NCBI GenBank assembly: GCA_951394405.1 | Contig: OX596337.1 | Coordinates: 930,001-994,000 of the forward strand | DNA: 64,000 bases | Origin: Coprinellus micaceus | Taxonomy: Eukaryota; Basidiomycota; Agaricomycetes; Agaricales; Psathyrellaceae | Direction of reading: 5' to 3' | Part shown: positions 34,822 to 46,214 of the stretch, piece by piece | How the letters are laid out: each line of letters opens with the position of its first letter | Position numbering within the stretch: position 1 is the first letter of the stretch | Translations under genes and position numbers: made by a program | The notes under the pieces: model-generated | The model's input: the letters and a program-made list of their open reading frames with translations, nothing else | Database searches by the model: none | Told to the model about the DNA's origin: nothing

Positions 34822-36573
34822 TGTGTGTTAGCCCGAAGAGCCTCAGCCCGAACAATACAGGATATAGATGACGCACCTCGGCGCCAACCAGCCCAAACGC
34901 CCAAACATCAGTCTCCTTAGTACTGGGAGTGCAGGTCCCCTTCTGCCCGCTGTCGTCTGCATCGTCGACTCCGGCTGGCAAGTTCAGGAGCTCTAGAGCC
35001 ATGAAATTCAAGGTCGAAGCCTTGAGATCTGTTGTGGACCCTCTGACATCAAGGATCTTAGGGTAGATTTTGAGGACGTGCCTGGGGTCGTCGAACACGA
35101 TCACGTTAGCCTAGATAGAGCCTATGAGCGCGAAGTACGTCGAAGGGATGGGGATGGGACATACTGATCTGATGTCTCCGTGGACGGCGTTAAGAGCGTG
35201 GACGTAGTGAAGGCCGCTCGTGACGCCTTTAACCTGCCACAGTATGGGCGCTAAGTTTATGCTCGGACGTCCAATAGTTTGTATGTATGGATGGATAGGA
35301 GAGCCGCGAACGAGTGGGATTCTCTGGATCTCCGGGGGCTTCTGGACGAACCGCAACACGGTTTCGTTGTCGCACCATGGAAAGACCAACCCCGACGTGA
35401 CGTTGGAGAGGGCGGGGTCTTGTGCTAGGCCGTACAGTGGGATAGTGTTTTCATGCTTGGAGGTGTACCGCAGCCCAGATCTAGACTCCCGGCGCAGTCG
35501 CTACAGATGGTCGAGTATGTCAATGCAGTTGAATCGTTCATTGGTGGGGACTCACGGGCCGGGGGGTGCTGATGTACACTGGGTCGGCCATTGGGCTGGT
35601 GTCTCTGACGACCCTGATCGCAACCTAATATCATTTCGGCACACAAGTAAGTGCCAACAGTAGCTCAACCACCGAGAACGAGGTCAACTCGCCTTAACCT
35701 TGCTGGTGGAAAATGTTCCGGTCCCGGGAAAGATGTACGATGACCCTCCACCAGCGACAGTGGTTGGGCTCTCTAGTTTGATTGATCTTGAAAGGTTAGG
35801 CCACTGCGTAGCCCGCCAGGTGTTGATCCTGCGGAGTGCACTTGACAGTCGGTCATCACATACCATCCACGGATCCCAGGACGGCGAATCCCCTTGGGTG
35901 GGACCGTCAGAAGGGCCAGGCGGGTCACTATCGGGGGGTAAATCATGAGACGTTTATGAGTGTGTCGGGGGTTGATGGCGCGTACCTTTCGTCATATTCG
36001 GAAAATACCTTGCGGGGGGGACCACCTTCAGATATTACATGGCCTTTGGGGATCTCCTGATAGCTGTTTGCAATATCCCTTACTGGGGGTTGGATTCGGA
36101 TGGTAAAAGTCTTTGCGGCCTCCCAGAAATTGAACATGCTTTTGGGGCCTCCCTCTGCGCTGTGGATTCCCACATCATCTGGGACGTCCCCTAGCCTAAT
36201 ACCGCAAGAGGGCTCGATTGATGGTGGCGTATAGACCAGGAGGCCTTTTCTTGCATTTAACATGCTCCGAACACACTCCTGCGATGTTGTGAGGGGTTGT
36301 AACGGGAGGAACTGCGAACTGAGGTCTGTTGCGGACGACTGAAAATACATCAACAGGGTCAGGTGAACTATAACACGACCAGAGACTAACCAATGTGAGG
36401 TCCTCCTTCGAGCCGGAGGCCGACAAATTACAGCTAGTCCCGGGCGTAAGAAGTGGGGTGTCGGGGTCGTAGGTAGTTTGATGTGTAGCTGCTGTGCTAT
36501 TGGAAGCGTCAGGCCCCGGGGAATGGGGCGGACTTGCGGAAAGAGATGGGGGAGCCTCCCCTACTTTTGGCAT

Positions 36574-38361
36574 GCTCAGAGAATCCGCGCAGGATGATAC
36601 AGGCTGTGGTAATTCCTGCAGCTGTTGGGCGGAATCCGTTGTAGACAGCTGCCAGGGTGGCTAATTTGAGATCTAAGTACCTAAGGCACCTGGGCATCAC
36701 GAGTTCCCAGGCTTGGTAACCTGTCATACCGGGGGGGTATAACAGGCTAATTAGCCCGGAAATTGTTTGCGCCGCACACTGGCAGGAAACTGCCAGTTTT
36801 CTGCCTTTCAAGGTATAAGTCCCCAAAGTCCCCAAACTGGTAAGGGAGGGGTCGTGGGTTCCCTTCGTCGCAGGAGAACTACGCGCGCTGTCACCGTCCC
36901 GCGCCCATCATTGTGCCCGGCGATGTCTGCGCACATCCAAATCGGGCCTGCCATCACGCCGACACGCGCGCTCGCTGTCTCGCACAGTGAGCTCACCTGG
37001 TTGGCTACAGGCCCTCTCCTTATTCCCTGTGGCATAAAATTTGGCATGCAGCCTTGTATAGCACATTAATTATTATTTATGCATCCTGGCGTGGATAGGA
37101 CGACTGGAAGATAGAATAGTGTGCATGTGTACTCATTGTTCCTTACCCTGTGTTTCTACCAAGGTATTTAGCCATTCCAATGCAACATTATGAGTAGAAA
37201 TAACCCGGTGTATTATTGTTCACTTGAAAAGATTTTTTTGAGCGCTTTCCCGGGAATAATACATTGTTCTTCTGCCGGTGCTCTCGGGTTACAAATACCT
37301 TTGATGTTGAGGGTACAGGTCATAACGGACACTGATAGCTTAATATGCTCGCATACTTGCCTAAGTCCAGACATTATACACCGCGAACCACCCCGCATAG
37401 GCCTCCTGGCACCTCCACTGCAGCACTGGCGCACCAGATGCTAAATAGCACGTGTGGTAAACAAACTGTTGACCTAGCACCTATCCGTGAGAAATGCATG
37501 TAGATAACGTCGTATACACTTAAAGGTTACCAAAGGTTTACTATCTACGCTTAATGCGCCGCCCCGCCGGCTCAGCGCACACCCTCGTGCCTCGAGCTCG
37601 CTTGGGCGCTTAATTTGCGTTATGGATCCTTCTGAAAGCGAGGGCTATGTTGTGGTGTTATTAAAGTAGGTCGGACGAAAGGAGGTCGACTATTAGAGTC
37701 TATAGAAAAAGACACGACGGGAAACGGACAAGAATTCGAGGAGATATGTATGAAAGAATGGTTACTGCCCTGAGAATCCACGAAGTATGTTGAACATCAG
37801 TGCATCAATTGACGACTCCACCGTGCTTTTGGTCATTGTTTCGCCGTATCTCGGCTTCTACTGCCCCGTTTTCCTTCCTGTCTTTTGCGTTCTACGCGCT
37901 GCGTCAAGAGCCACCTCTGGAGAGGCCAGTGTAATTTTTATGGCTTGCCGATCTTGCTAAATTCTGGAGCCAATCAAATTTGGGTTGGCATGGGGTACAT
38001 CCAGTATCACTCCCCGAATTTGCAGTTACTGGATGTTAAATAGAACAGATGGCTAATTCTTTATATTATCCACCTATTTACATCCGCCCGCCTCGTGCTT
38101 CTGCTGAGGGGAAGGTATGGCCACAGTGTCATAGGAGGTGTAACAGAAGTACACAATTGACTGTCGCACTGCAGCGGAGCTATTATCGCGCTAGAGGGCG
38201 ACGTCGAGCTCTATATGGCTACCATGACTGCTCATTTACTAGGGGATCAGGGGAGAGCTTGCCTACTGCACGCTTCCTCTGCGAAATAGAGCCCTTTTGG
38301 GGCCCGGGGCCGATGGCAATCCCTCTCGCTCCAAGGCAGGGTGATAGTTAATTTGAGGCGC
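36574..38361. other. Gene-poor region upstream of the kinase-like gene
   Basis: About 1.8 kb with no long frame or recognisable domain. Base composition is locally more AT-rich (37050-37560) than in the housekeeping part. It probably contains old repeat remnants that I cannot name. Confidence 0.35.
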
Positions 38362-38498
38362 TTAAAGGCTGTCTATTAACACTAGAAGCATGTGTGTAAC
38401 ACGACACTTTGTCCCCATCCTTTTAAGTAGAAACAGGTGCCTTATGGGTGTGTATGTACTCGATGAGGGATTGACCCAGCATTTGAGCATTTTCCCGG

Positions 38499-38698
38499 NN
38501 NNNNNNNNNNNNNNNNNNNNNNNNNNNNNNNNNNNNNNNNNNNNNNNNNNNNNNNNNNNNNNNNNNNNNNNNNNNNNNNNNNNNNNNNNNNNNNNNNNNN
38601 NNNNNNNNNNNNNNNNNNNNNNNNNNNNNNNNNNNNNNNNNNNNNNNNNNNNNNNNNNNNNNNNNNNNNNNNNNNNNNNNNNNNNNNNNNNNNNNNNN
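38499..38698. other. Assembly gap (200 N)
   Basis: Exactly 200 undetermined bases, probably a placeholder of unknown real length. It cuts the kinase-like pseudogene at 38699-39690. Confidence 0.98.
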
Positions 38699-39690
38699 TT
38701 TGCCGTATTGAGTTGGAGTGTCTGTAGATGAGCTCCGCGTGCTGGGTTATCCATTCTCCAAGTTTGGTTTGGTCGTCGAGCTCTTCCAAATTGCCGGCTG
38801 AGGTCGCCACCAGGACGGCTCCGCTCTGGGGACTGGCAACGGAAGTCGAAGGAGGTAACGGTCCTAGAGCAGTCCATGAGTACCGATGCATCTCCGTGAT
38901 TGATCATCTCACCTTGGGTCGGATTCATAGAGGGTGACGTCCGAGGAGGCGCCCTCCGCGATTGCCCTATTTCGGGGAATATCATTTGGGTAAACCTTGA
39001 CATCCCTCGAAGGCAAGCGGAAGGGCGGCATGTTCCAGCATCTGGCGTTGCTTCTCAACCCTTCCTCATCATCCCAAATGTTGAATGCCTGTTTAAAGCC
39101 TCCCTCAGCTGTGAACGTCCCGACGTCTCCAGGTATGGACCCCACGCCCGCCGACGCTGGGCCGTGTCTTCCACAACGCAAGTCCCTTTCCTGTTTTCAG
39201 CATGCTCCGAGTATACACTTGGGGAGTTGTATCGTTGGGCGATTTGAAGACCTGTGGGTTGATACCCACAGTCGAGCACTGTGTGGCCGTAGAGAAGGGC
39301 TTCATCAGCCACGCCGAGACTAGAAAAACACGAACCGAGACTAACCAGTGTGACGTCTTCCTGGGAACTGGACGGTGACGAAGTACAACTGCTGTCAGGG
39401 GTAAGAGGTGGGGTGTCGGAGTCGTACGTGGGTTGACTTGTAGCTGCTCCGATATGGTAGGGGTTTTTCCGCTGCTCAGACAGAGGGATCAGGCGTCGCA
39501 GCCAATTCCCACTCTTCGGATGGGGGCTGCGTTCGGCTCTCGAGTCCGCAACTGCGATGTGTCGCTTTTGAAAGTCCTCTTCAGGCGCAGAGAAATCGTC
39601 GAGAGCCTGGTCGGATCTCAGCAGATCCGGAGGTGCAGCAACATTGACTGCGATGTTGACGGTGGGGGCCAGTGATCTTGTCCCGGCCAA
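38699..39690 (-). pseudogene. Paralogue of the degenerate kinase gene, frameshifted
   Basis: The N-terminal unknown region matches the gene at 28278-36573: YDSDTPPLTPDSSC against YDPDTPLLTPGTSC, EDVTLVSLGSCFSS against EDLTLVSLWSCYSS, RSMLKTGKGLA against RSMLNARKGLL, and AEGGFKQAFNIWD against AEGGPKSMFNFWE. These blocks lie in different frames here, with a shift near 39180-39200, so the copy looks broken. The 3' part is lost in the gap, and no kinase domain is visible on the other side. The start at 39690 is the first ATG in frame with the matching region. Confidence 0.6.
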
Positions 39691-40029
39691 TGGCGTTGAA
39701 TTCTGACCCTTGTAGTTCCAGACGGCTTGACTTGGACAACATGCTGGCTCCTACGCGAGGCCGTTTCGTTTTTTGCCATCGCACCCGGTAGGGAAAAGGT
39801 TGTGGGAAGGACTGGTGGGTGGTGAGGGGGGTACAGGCGGGTGAAAAGCAGGGATCCGGATGTACTACCATGGAAGGGGTTTATATGCAGACTCCGGTAG
39901 AGCCATGGGTTGCTCGGCCTAAACAAGGAGATCCAAAACCTGTGCAGAACAAATGGGGTCACATCGGATTTTCAAGAACGGGTGATGTGCCTGTAACCAG
40001 ATGGTTTTTTTTAAACATTGCCTCATTAG

Positions 40030-40190
40030 ATAAGCTGTGGAAGGGTGGAATGGAAGGTGGGATATGGTGGAATGGAAGGTGGAATATGGAACAGATTTGG
40101 ATCCCAATGGGGAATTGGAATGGATATTTGGAACAGAAAGGTGGAATAGTGGACCAGAAAATGGAATAGTGGAAGGGGGAACATGAGTGG
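40030..40190 (+). repeat. TGGAAT-rich low-complexity tract
   Basis: Irregular repeats of GTGGAATGGAAGG and TGGAATAGTGG units on the plus strand, strongly purine-biased. Confidence 0.7.
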
Positions 40191-40252
40191 AATGACCCCC
40201 TTAAGGCCCCATTGGAACACTAAATTAATAGGCCTTCAAGGGGGTCGTTCCA
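40188..40252. repeat. Imperfect 21/22-bp inverted repeat
   Basis: The left arm 40188-40208 (TGGAATGACCCCCTTAAGGC...) and right arm 40231-40252 pair with about one mismatch and one extra base. The spacer is 22 nt. Confidence 0.75.
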
Positions 40253-40392
40253 TAGTGACTGAGATGATGGGTCTAGACATCGCCCGGTTTAAACCGTAGC
40301 GTGTCTAAACAGGTTGTCCGGACATTTAAATTTAAACTCTAGATACAAATATATGAAATATATACAGGGCCAGGGTATCTACGAAGAGGCGC

Positions 40393-40427
40393 CCGGTCTA
40401 AACACACGGCCGGGGTGTTTAGACCGG
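40393..40427. repeat. Perfect 13-bp inverted repeat
   Basis: The arms are CCGGTCTAAACAC (40393-40405) and GTGTTTAGACCGG (40415-40427), with a 9-nt spacer. Confidence 0.85.
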
Positions 40428-40750
40428 AGTCTGAATTTTGCCAGATTGCCGCAGGCGGCCTCTGACATCTGCCAGAGGCGCCTTTGGCGACGGCGCAACA
40501 TCCAAGTCCCCTCCCCCCTCATGGCCAGTGAGGGAAGGAAGGGAAAGGATGGCGATCAGCCTCCCTGATGTCGCCAGGTTTATATACGCTGGCAGATTTG
40601 GCCATGTTTACACGCTGCTTGGCTCGCGCCGGCACGTGCTCGGCTTTGTTGATCGCGCCAAACAAGCGCGTATGTATATAAGCCGGGACTTCATTAAAAA
40701 TCCCCCAACTCTTTTCTTCCCTTCCCCACCACTATCTAGGTGCTGCGGAT

Positions 40751-40802
40751 GCCTCCTTGACCCCGTCGTCACATGCCAGAGTGACGACGGGGTCAAGGAG
40801 GC
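40751..40802. repeat. Perfect 22-bp inverted repeat
   Basis: The left arm 40751-40772 begins GCCTCCTTGACCCCGTCGTC. The right arm 40781-40802 is its exact reverse complement. The loop is 8 nt (ATGCCAGA). Confidence 0.9.
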
Positions 40803-40853
40803 GTCTATCAGCTCCAGATCGGTGTTTAAACACACGTGATGGGGTGTTTAAAC

Positions 40854-40904
40854 ACAGCTCGGTCTAAACACCTCTCGCTGCGAGAGGTGTTTAGACCGAG
40901 CTGT
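40854..40904. repeat. Perfect 24-bp inverted repeat with 3-nt loop
   Basis: The left arm 40854-40877 begins ACAGCTCGGTCTAAACACCT. The right arm 40881-40904 is its exact reverse complement. The loop is CTG. It overlaps the second of two 12-bp palindromes GTGTTTAAACAC (40822-40833 and 40844-40855). Confidence 0.92.
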
Positions 40905-41147
40905 CTGGACCCAGAGGTTTAGACATTGGTGTCGAAGCTTGGCCTGTTTAAACACCCTATGTTTTACTTTCGTAGCCTTGTAATACATATTTTTATACAA
41001 CTCTACCCTACTTCCGAACCCATTCGTAAAGAGAGCGCATCACCGAACACCCACCCCGCACAGGGGCAGCGGACCCTGTTTAAACAGAGGGGTATTTAGA
41101 CCGGTCGAAGCATCCGATGCTCAAATGTTTAAACAAAGACCATCGGG

Positions 41148-43852
41148 CTTCTTCCCATACACCTCTACAACCCTCAAGAGGAAGGACTGTGTCGCATTCG
41201 GGACGCCACGTCACTCTACCTCGCTCGTTCGGGGGCCCTCCCGATAACTTTCGACCTCAAGTGCGAGAGAGAATTCGGACTTCCATCTGACGGCGTCGTG
41301 ATAGAGATCATTCAACTCTTGGTCGACGAGTGCGAGCGTTGGGAAAACATTAGCGTCCGGTTCTGCATGCATTGGTTTTCATATGTGTTCCCACCAACTG
41401 AACTTCGGCTCCCTCTCCTCTCCATTTTGGAGTTGCATGCGCTGGCGTTTCCATGGAGATTTACGAGCATTGGGATGGACGAAGTATTCATGCACGCCCC
41501 GAACCTGTGCCATGTTATTTCCAACCTGCACTGGGTGGATCACAACGCAGATCCAACCCAAGGGCCAATCAATCTGGTTTTCCCGTGGTCGCGGCTCGAG
41601 AGTGTGACTTTGGTTCCGCCACGCGACGAACCATACGATGAAATCATGGACTCACCCCCCACGAAGATGCAGTCTCTCACCTACGCGACGCAGGATTTTC
41701 GCCGGCTACCCAGAACTCCTCCGCCAGTCCTTCCCGACTTAACCGTGCTTAGGCTCCGCGCGGCAGTGTTTCACTGCGACGTGATTTCGCACCTGGACTC
41801 CTTACTCTTACCAGCTCTCGCACACCTGGAGGTATGGGGCGGTATGAATTCACCCACGCACAACACATACCGCAGGACGTCGGCCCTGGTTCGACGATCC
41901 GGCTGTTCACTCCAAAACCTGGCATTGAGCGTTTCCAATGGAAGCGACGACGAGGGCTTTGTGCGGCTTCTTCGCCTCTGTCCCGACTTGGACAGCCTCA
42001 ACATTCCCCTTCCCGAACCCGACTCCAACATTCTCCAGGCCCTCGTCCTCAATCCACTATCTCCACTGAGCACGTCGCCACGGGGAATTTTTACCAGTAG
42101 TGCCCGTCAGCTAGGAAAACGGAAGGGATTCCTAGGGACTATTTTTTCTAGGCCCTGGTAAAAATTACCCGACTTTGAGACGAGGGATATTTCCTCGTAC
42201 AACGGGTAACGGGGGCGGGTGAAAATCGCCCGTGGGCACCAGACTGGGAAAGGGAGATGATTGAGCGAGTAAAGTCGGAACGGGGAAACAGCACTGGGAA
42301 TTGCCTTGGGTGCTGTGTCGAGGAGACCGAGCGGCTGACTGTTGGCTGACTAGCCGCTTTCTTGACCGACTTACGGGACATATAAGGATGGCACTCCTCC
42401 GCTGCATCCCATCAGAGGGGTAGAGTAATCCCCTTCACGGCGAGTAGTATCCTCCTTTCAACTGCTATCAAACAATTTACTCACTCGCTCTATATAGACT
42501 TTTCTTTCAACAAGGCTCAATACCACTCTGGTGTCCCCAGTGCGTTTTACGACTCGGCGTGAACGAGGACTTTCGATGGGCGACGTTCATACCGGTACAT
42601 GATACCCATTTCCTGTTGACATCCTATTACTTCGCACTGGTTTTATTCTCACGTATATACAGCCTACTCTACGTTTGTTATAGGCGCTCGGCGCCCCCTG
42701 TACGACCCCCTACTACGCTCTAATTGAATACCCACTTTCCTCGTGACTATAACCCGGTGGCCGAGTAAAGTTTGCCCGTCACCTCATAGGCAGCAACGAG
42801 GCAATATTACCCGTCGGACGAGGTAAAACCCCCCGATTCCCCGGTATGGGCTGCCTGGTAAAGTGTTTCAAAATCGGGTTATTTTCCCTCGGCTGATTCC
42901 CTGTTTCCACTTTACCGGTCTGGGGAATGATTCCCCGTCGAACTGGGAAACATTACCAGTCTGGCTGGTAAATATTCCCAGTTTGACGGGCAATCTCGAC
43001 GGGCAATTATTACCAGGGGGCGCTCACTCAGTGCTCCAACTCCGATGGTTCCCAAGCTACGGGAACTTGGGTTGCATTATCATTTACTTTCGATGCCTGA
43101 CGCCTTCGATCTACGAGTTGGCTACGACATCGCCTTGGTCGAAGTAGTGCAATCTAGATCGCCTTCGAAGGCGCAGCTAGAAGAGGTCAACCTCGTGTGG
43201 GATAACACCGTCGTCTTACACAACGTCTTCTTCCACCAGGACTCGGGATTTAATGCCATCGATGGCAAAATCGACGTACAGGTAGCGAAGAGATTGGTCT
43301 ACAACACACGCTCGACCATGCATTGGTATTTCAAGGAGTCCATATCCTGGCACCTATACGAGAACCGACGAATTGCCTTCATGTGGAATATGAACCGAGT
43401 TATGTGGAGTCTGGAAATTTTGAGCTTGGAGAAGATCAACACATCGCACCTCATGGTACGCCCTCTGTCCTCGAACATGCAATGTGTGCTCAGGGTGCCT
43501 TATCGGACCTCGTCAGCGTTATGGGTACCTATTTGTCCTCCATCGCGTCAGCGAAGCACATCCCGACAGGATTTACGCCGATACTATCTTCCGTTTCCGA
43601 GCCCGAGCGAGAAGGTTGTGCACCAAATGGAAGCCGTTCATCCTCCGCGATGCTCGAAGGCTGGGATACAGGTGGTGTCAATATCGCGAAGGGTGCGTGA
43701 GTTTGAAATGGAACAGTAAGTTGTGCATAACCGAGCTCTCTACTGAAGAGTACTGAGAGGAACTCTTAGAGCCTGACGACGAAGACATATGGAATGATAT
43801 ACTCGGTAAAAGTAAACCTGGAGGCCTCGATACCCAGAAATGGTCAGGATGA
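41148..43852 (+). pseudogene. F-box/LRR gene, 5' truncated and carrying an inserted element
   Basis: The sequence is collinear with the intact gene at 44179-46214. Similarity begins at LLPIHLY, matching ILPPINLG there, so the F-box itself is missing, replaced by the palindrome block. The body runs 41148-42063, is interrupted by the element at 42064-43033, and resumes at 43037. The 3' exons are intact: the first ends at 43455, then 43517-43715 (199 nt, the same length as in the paralogue) and 43770-43852. The C-terminus carries the shared KWKPFILRDARR ... RWCQY ... SLKWN module. Without the element, the frame from 41148 to the stop is open. It is non-functional as an SCF adaptor because the F-box is gone. 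Confidence 0.8.
42064..43033. mobile_element. Non-autonomous CACTA-like DNA transposon, 970 bp
   Basis: The left end starts CACTGAGCACGTCGCC and the right end, reverse-complemented, starts CACTGAGTGAGCGCCCC. The 3-bp CTC at 42061-42063 recurs at 43034-43036. CACT(A/G) ends, imperfect terminal repeats and a 3-bp target duplication fit the CMC/EnSpm (CACTA) superfamily. The ends and interior are rich in short repeats such as TTACCAG/CTGGTAA, CGGGTAA and GGGAA, like CACTA subterminal transposase sites. No transposase frame is present. Deleting the element and one CTC joins the two halves of the F-box gene in frame. Confidence 0.8.
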
Positions 43853-44178
43853 ACGCAATGCGGTATTTATGTGTATCTTCCAGTTTGTGATGCAAACGTA
43901 TGTGTATTTGCGATTACCCTATCTCTTCGTGCTCGTGGTCTCGATGCTTTCCGTCCGCATGCTTTCATCAACCAGTACCGCCAGGGCCGTGGAAGTGCCG
44001 TTGGAAACATTCTAGACCTAATTTCAATCCTATACCCTTCATTTCAAAATTACCCACTTCTGTATTCTTTGATTTGAGGTCGTTGCGGTTAGCGCCCGTG
44101 GGCTGATGGGAGGTTGGAACTCAGCTTGATGGTGGTTGCCAGCACGGTGCCGCGCCCCAAGGTTCCCCTTCGACCACA

Positions 44179-46214
44179 ATGTACCAGGTAAGCGGTCCCA
44201 AAAGGCGACCACCCTAGGTATCTTAAAACATTAGGGATCTTCCATAGGTCCGACGACGTGTACAGGCGCCAATCAGCGCGGTCACGAAGGCCCCTGTCGA
44301 GATTCTACAACAAATCTTCTGGTTTGCTGTCTTCGACAACAACGGGGAGCAGGATCCATTCCTTCCCCTGCGATTATCCAGCGTAAGCAAGGAATGGAGA
44401 CACGCTGTCCTTTACCACCCTCCCCTTTGGACAATACTACCCCCAATAAACCTAGGCGATACCCCAGCGAAATCGATTCGCCGCACCAGGAAAACGACGT
44501 CACTCTATCTCACCCGCTCAGGAAGCCTTCCAATCACCTTCAAGCTGAATGTACAAGAAGAATTGTGGGATAAACGGAAGGACCTCGTCCTCGAAGTCAT
44601 CCGCCTCTTGGTCAGCGAATGTGAGCGGTGGGAGGGAGCCACTATCCGGTTCTCCAAGTTCTGGTACGAACACCTACTTCCCCCAGTCCGAGGTCGACTC
44701 CCTCTCCTCTCCGACCTAAACCTTTTCTCGTCGTCCTACTACTGGGGAGATGTAGCCACATCCTCGTTCGACGCATTCGGTTTCGCGCCAAGGTTACGCC
44801 GGGTGTGCTACAAGATTCGCTGGGTGGACGTTGTTGGATCCGTAACTCCAGGGCCAGAGGTCATTCTCCCATGGGCACAGCTAGAGGCCATCCAGTATAC
44901 CACATGGCGCGAAGACGTCTACTCCGTCCTCATGGACACCCACCCAACCGATCTCCGCTCCCTTGTTTATGCAGAGAAAGACTTCCACAGCCTACCCCGA
45001 CTCTCACCTTCCATTCTTCCCCAGATAACAACCATGAGACTCCGCGCATCGATATTTTACTGCGACGTAGCGACGCACCTTGGTGGACTGATACTACCCG
45101 CCCTCACCCATCTCGAGCTTTGGGGCGCAATACTCCTACCTTCCGATGACCTATACCACAAGGTGTCCGCACTAGTGCGACGATCAGGTTGTTTGCTCAA
45201 GCAGCTTGCGTTGGCTACTTCCAGGGGAAGCGGTGGGTATAGCCCCTTCCGCGAACTCCTCCTTCTCTGCCCAGAGCTGGAGGGCCTCGATATCCCTTTA
45301 CCTGAAAATGGCTCAACCATCCTCAACTCCCTCATTGTTGACCCGTCGCAAACAGCGTCAACCCTCATTGTACCCAAGCTGCGTGCGCTTGGGCTGCATT
45401 ATCACTCGGGCGCTGCCCTTTTTTTCCGGTTCGACCTACCCGACTACATCAATGGCCTGATCGAGGCTATTCAATCGAGGTCGCTACCCAGTGGAGGGCT
45501 TCTCGAAGAAGTCAACTTCTTTTGGGACAGCACGCTCGGTCTGCACATGCTTTTCGTGGAAGATTCGGCATTTGATGTCCTCGATGGCGCTGGAGTCGAC
45601 ACTCGAGCAGACAAGACCTTCAGCCGCAAGAACTGCATGATTATGCACAAACATCTGCATGCCCGATACAGTGGAGTTTACTGGGCGTCCGCTCATCACA
45701 ACCCAACGTTCGTCATGAACACGGACCTGTTCATGAGGAGGCTGGAAGGCCCGAAACTGAAGAAGACGAATACCTTACCACTATTGGTCCGTATCCCAAC
45801 CTTTGACCAGATCTCGCTGCTGAAGGTGCACCCATCTAGCGTTATGGATACCTATGCGCCTTGCACAACCTAAGTCAAGAAGCGCCCGGTGTCATCGTCG
45901 GGGACCGACTCTTCCGTTTCAGATCAAGGGCTCGGAAACTGCTTTCGAAGTGGAAACCTTTCATCCTACAAGATGTTCGGAGACTTGGACACCGGTGGTG
46001 CCAGTACAACGAGGGTGACCTCAGTTTGAAGTGGAATAGTGAGTTGGAAATAGTTGTTCCCTGTCCCAAGTCGTTGTGGTGATAGAGTTTATCAGAACCT
46101 AATGAAAGCGATGAAGAGATATGGAAGGATATCACCACTACGAGAGAGCCGCCAGGTCTCGATCCGAAGGCCTGGTCGGGTTGCTTTGAGGAGCGGGTGC
46201 TTGCCAGATTTTAA
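44179..46214 (+). CDS. F-box-like protein with irregular leucine-rich region
   Basis: Exons 44179-44187, 44248-45786, 45840-46038 and 46096-46214 give 621 residues. The first exon is only nine bases (Met-Tyr-Gln). The start is chosen because this ATG alone joins the acceptor at 44247 in the frame of the F-box. The F-box-like domain lies at residues 15-65: APVEILQQIFWFAVFD, then LRLSSVSKEWRHAVL-HPPLWT. A long irregular leucine-rich region follows. The C-terminal module is FRFRSRARKLLSKWKPFIL, RWCQYNEG, SLKWN, then a last exon with DEEIWKDI. It is probably an SCF adaptor of unknown target. It is the intact relative of 41148-43852 and of 52244-54274. Confidence 0.82.

Larger units (their letters stand above)
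28278..36573 (-). pseudogene. Degenerate protein kinase gene split by a copia element
   Basis: Eight exons (36573-36391, 36338-35986, 35927-35699, 35624-35556, 35500-35312, 35233-35165, 35110-34877, 28580-28278) join in phase to about 542 residues. The first 180 or so are of unknown family. A protein-kinase fold then reads IFPGTGTFSTSK, VAIRVVR, RRES (alpha-C), KHENTIPLYGLA, GLHYVHALNAVHGDIRSANVIV, LNFMALELLN, TKETDVWAFGLV and, across the element, VLKGGRPK. The expected VAxK lysine is Arg, DFG reads as IYP, and APE is ALE, so a catalytic kinase is unlikely. The last intron contains the 6.2-kb retrotransposon, making normal splicing doubtful. The end of exon 8 is uncertain. A paralogue lies at 38699-39690. 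Confidence 0.65.
39691..41147. other. Repeat-rich, gene-free region with hairpins
   Basis: No coding sequence is recognised. The stretch holds a TGGAAT-rich low-complexity run, at least four inverted repeats, and many GTTTAAAC or TCTAAAC motifs, listed separately. Its right edge cuts into an F-box pseudogene. Confidence 0.6.
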
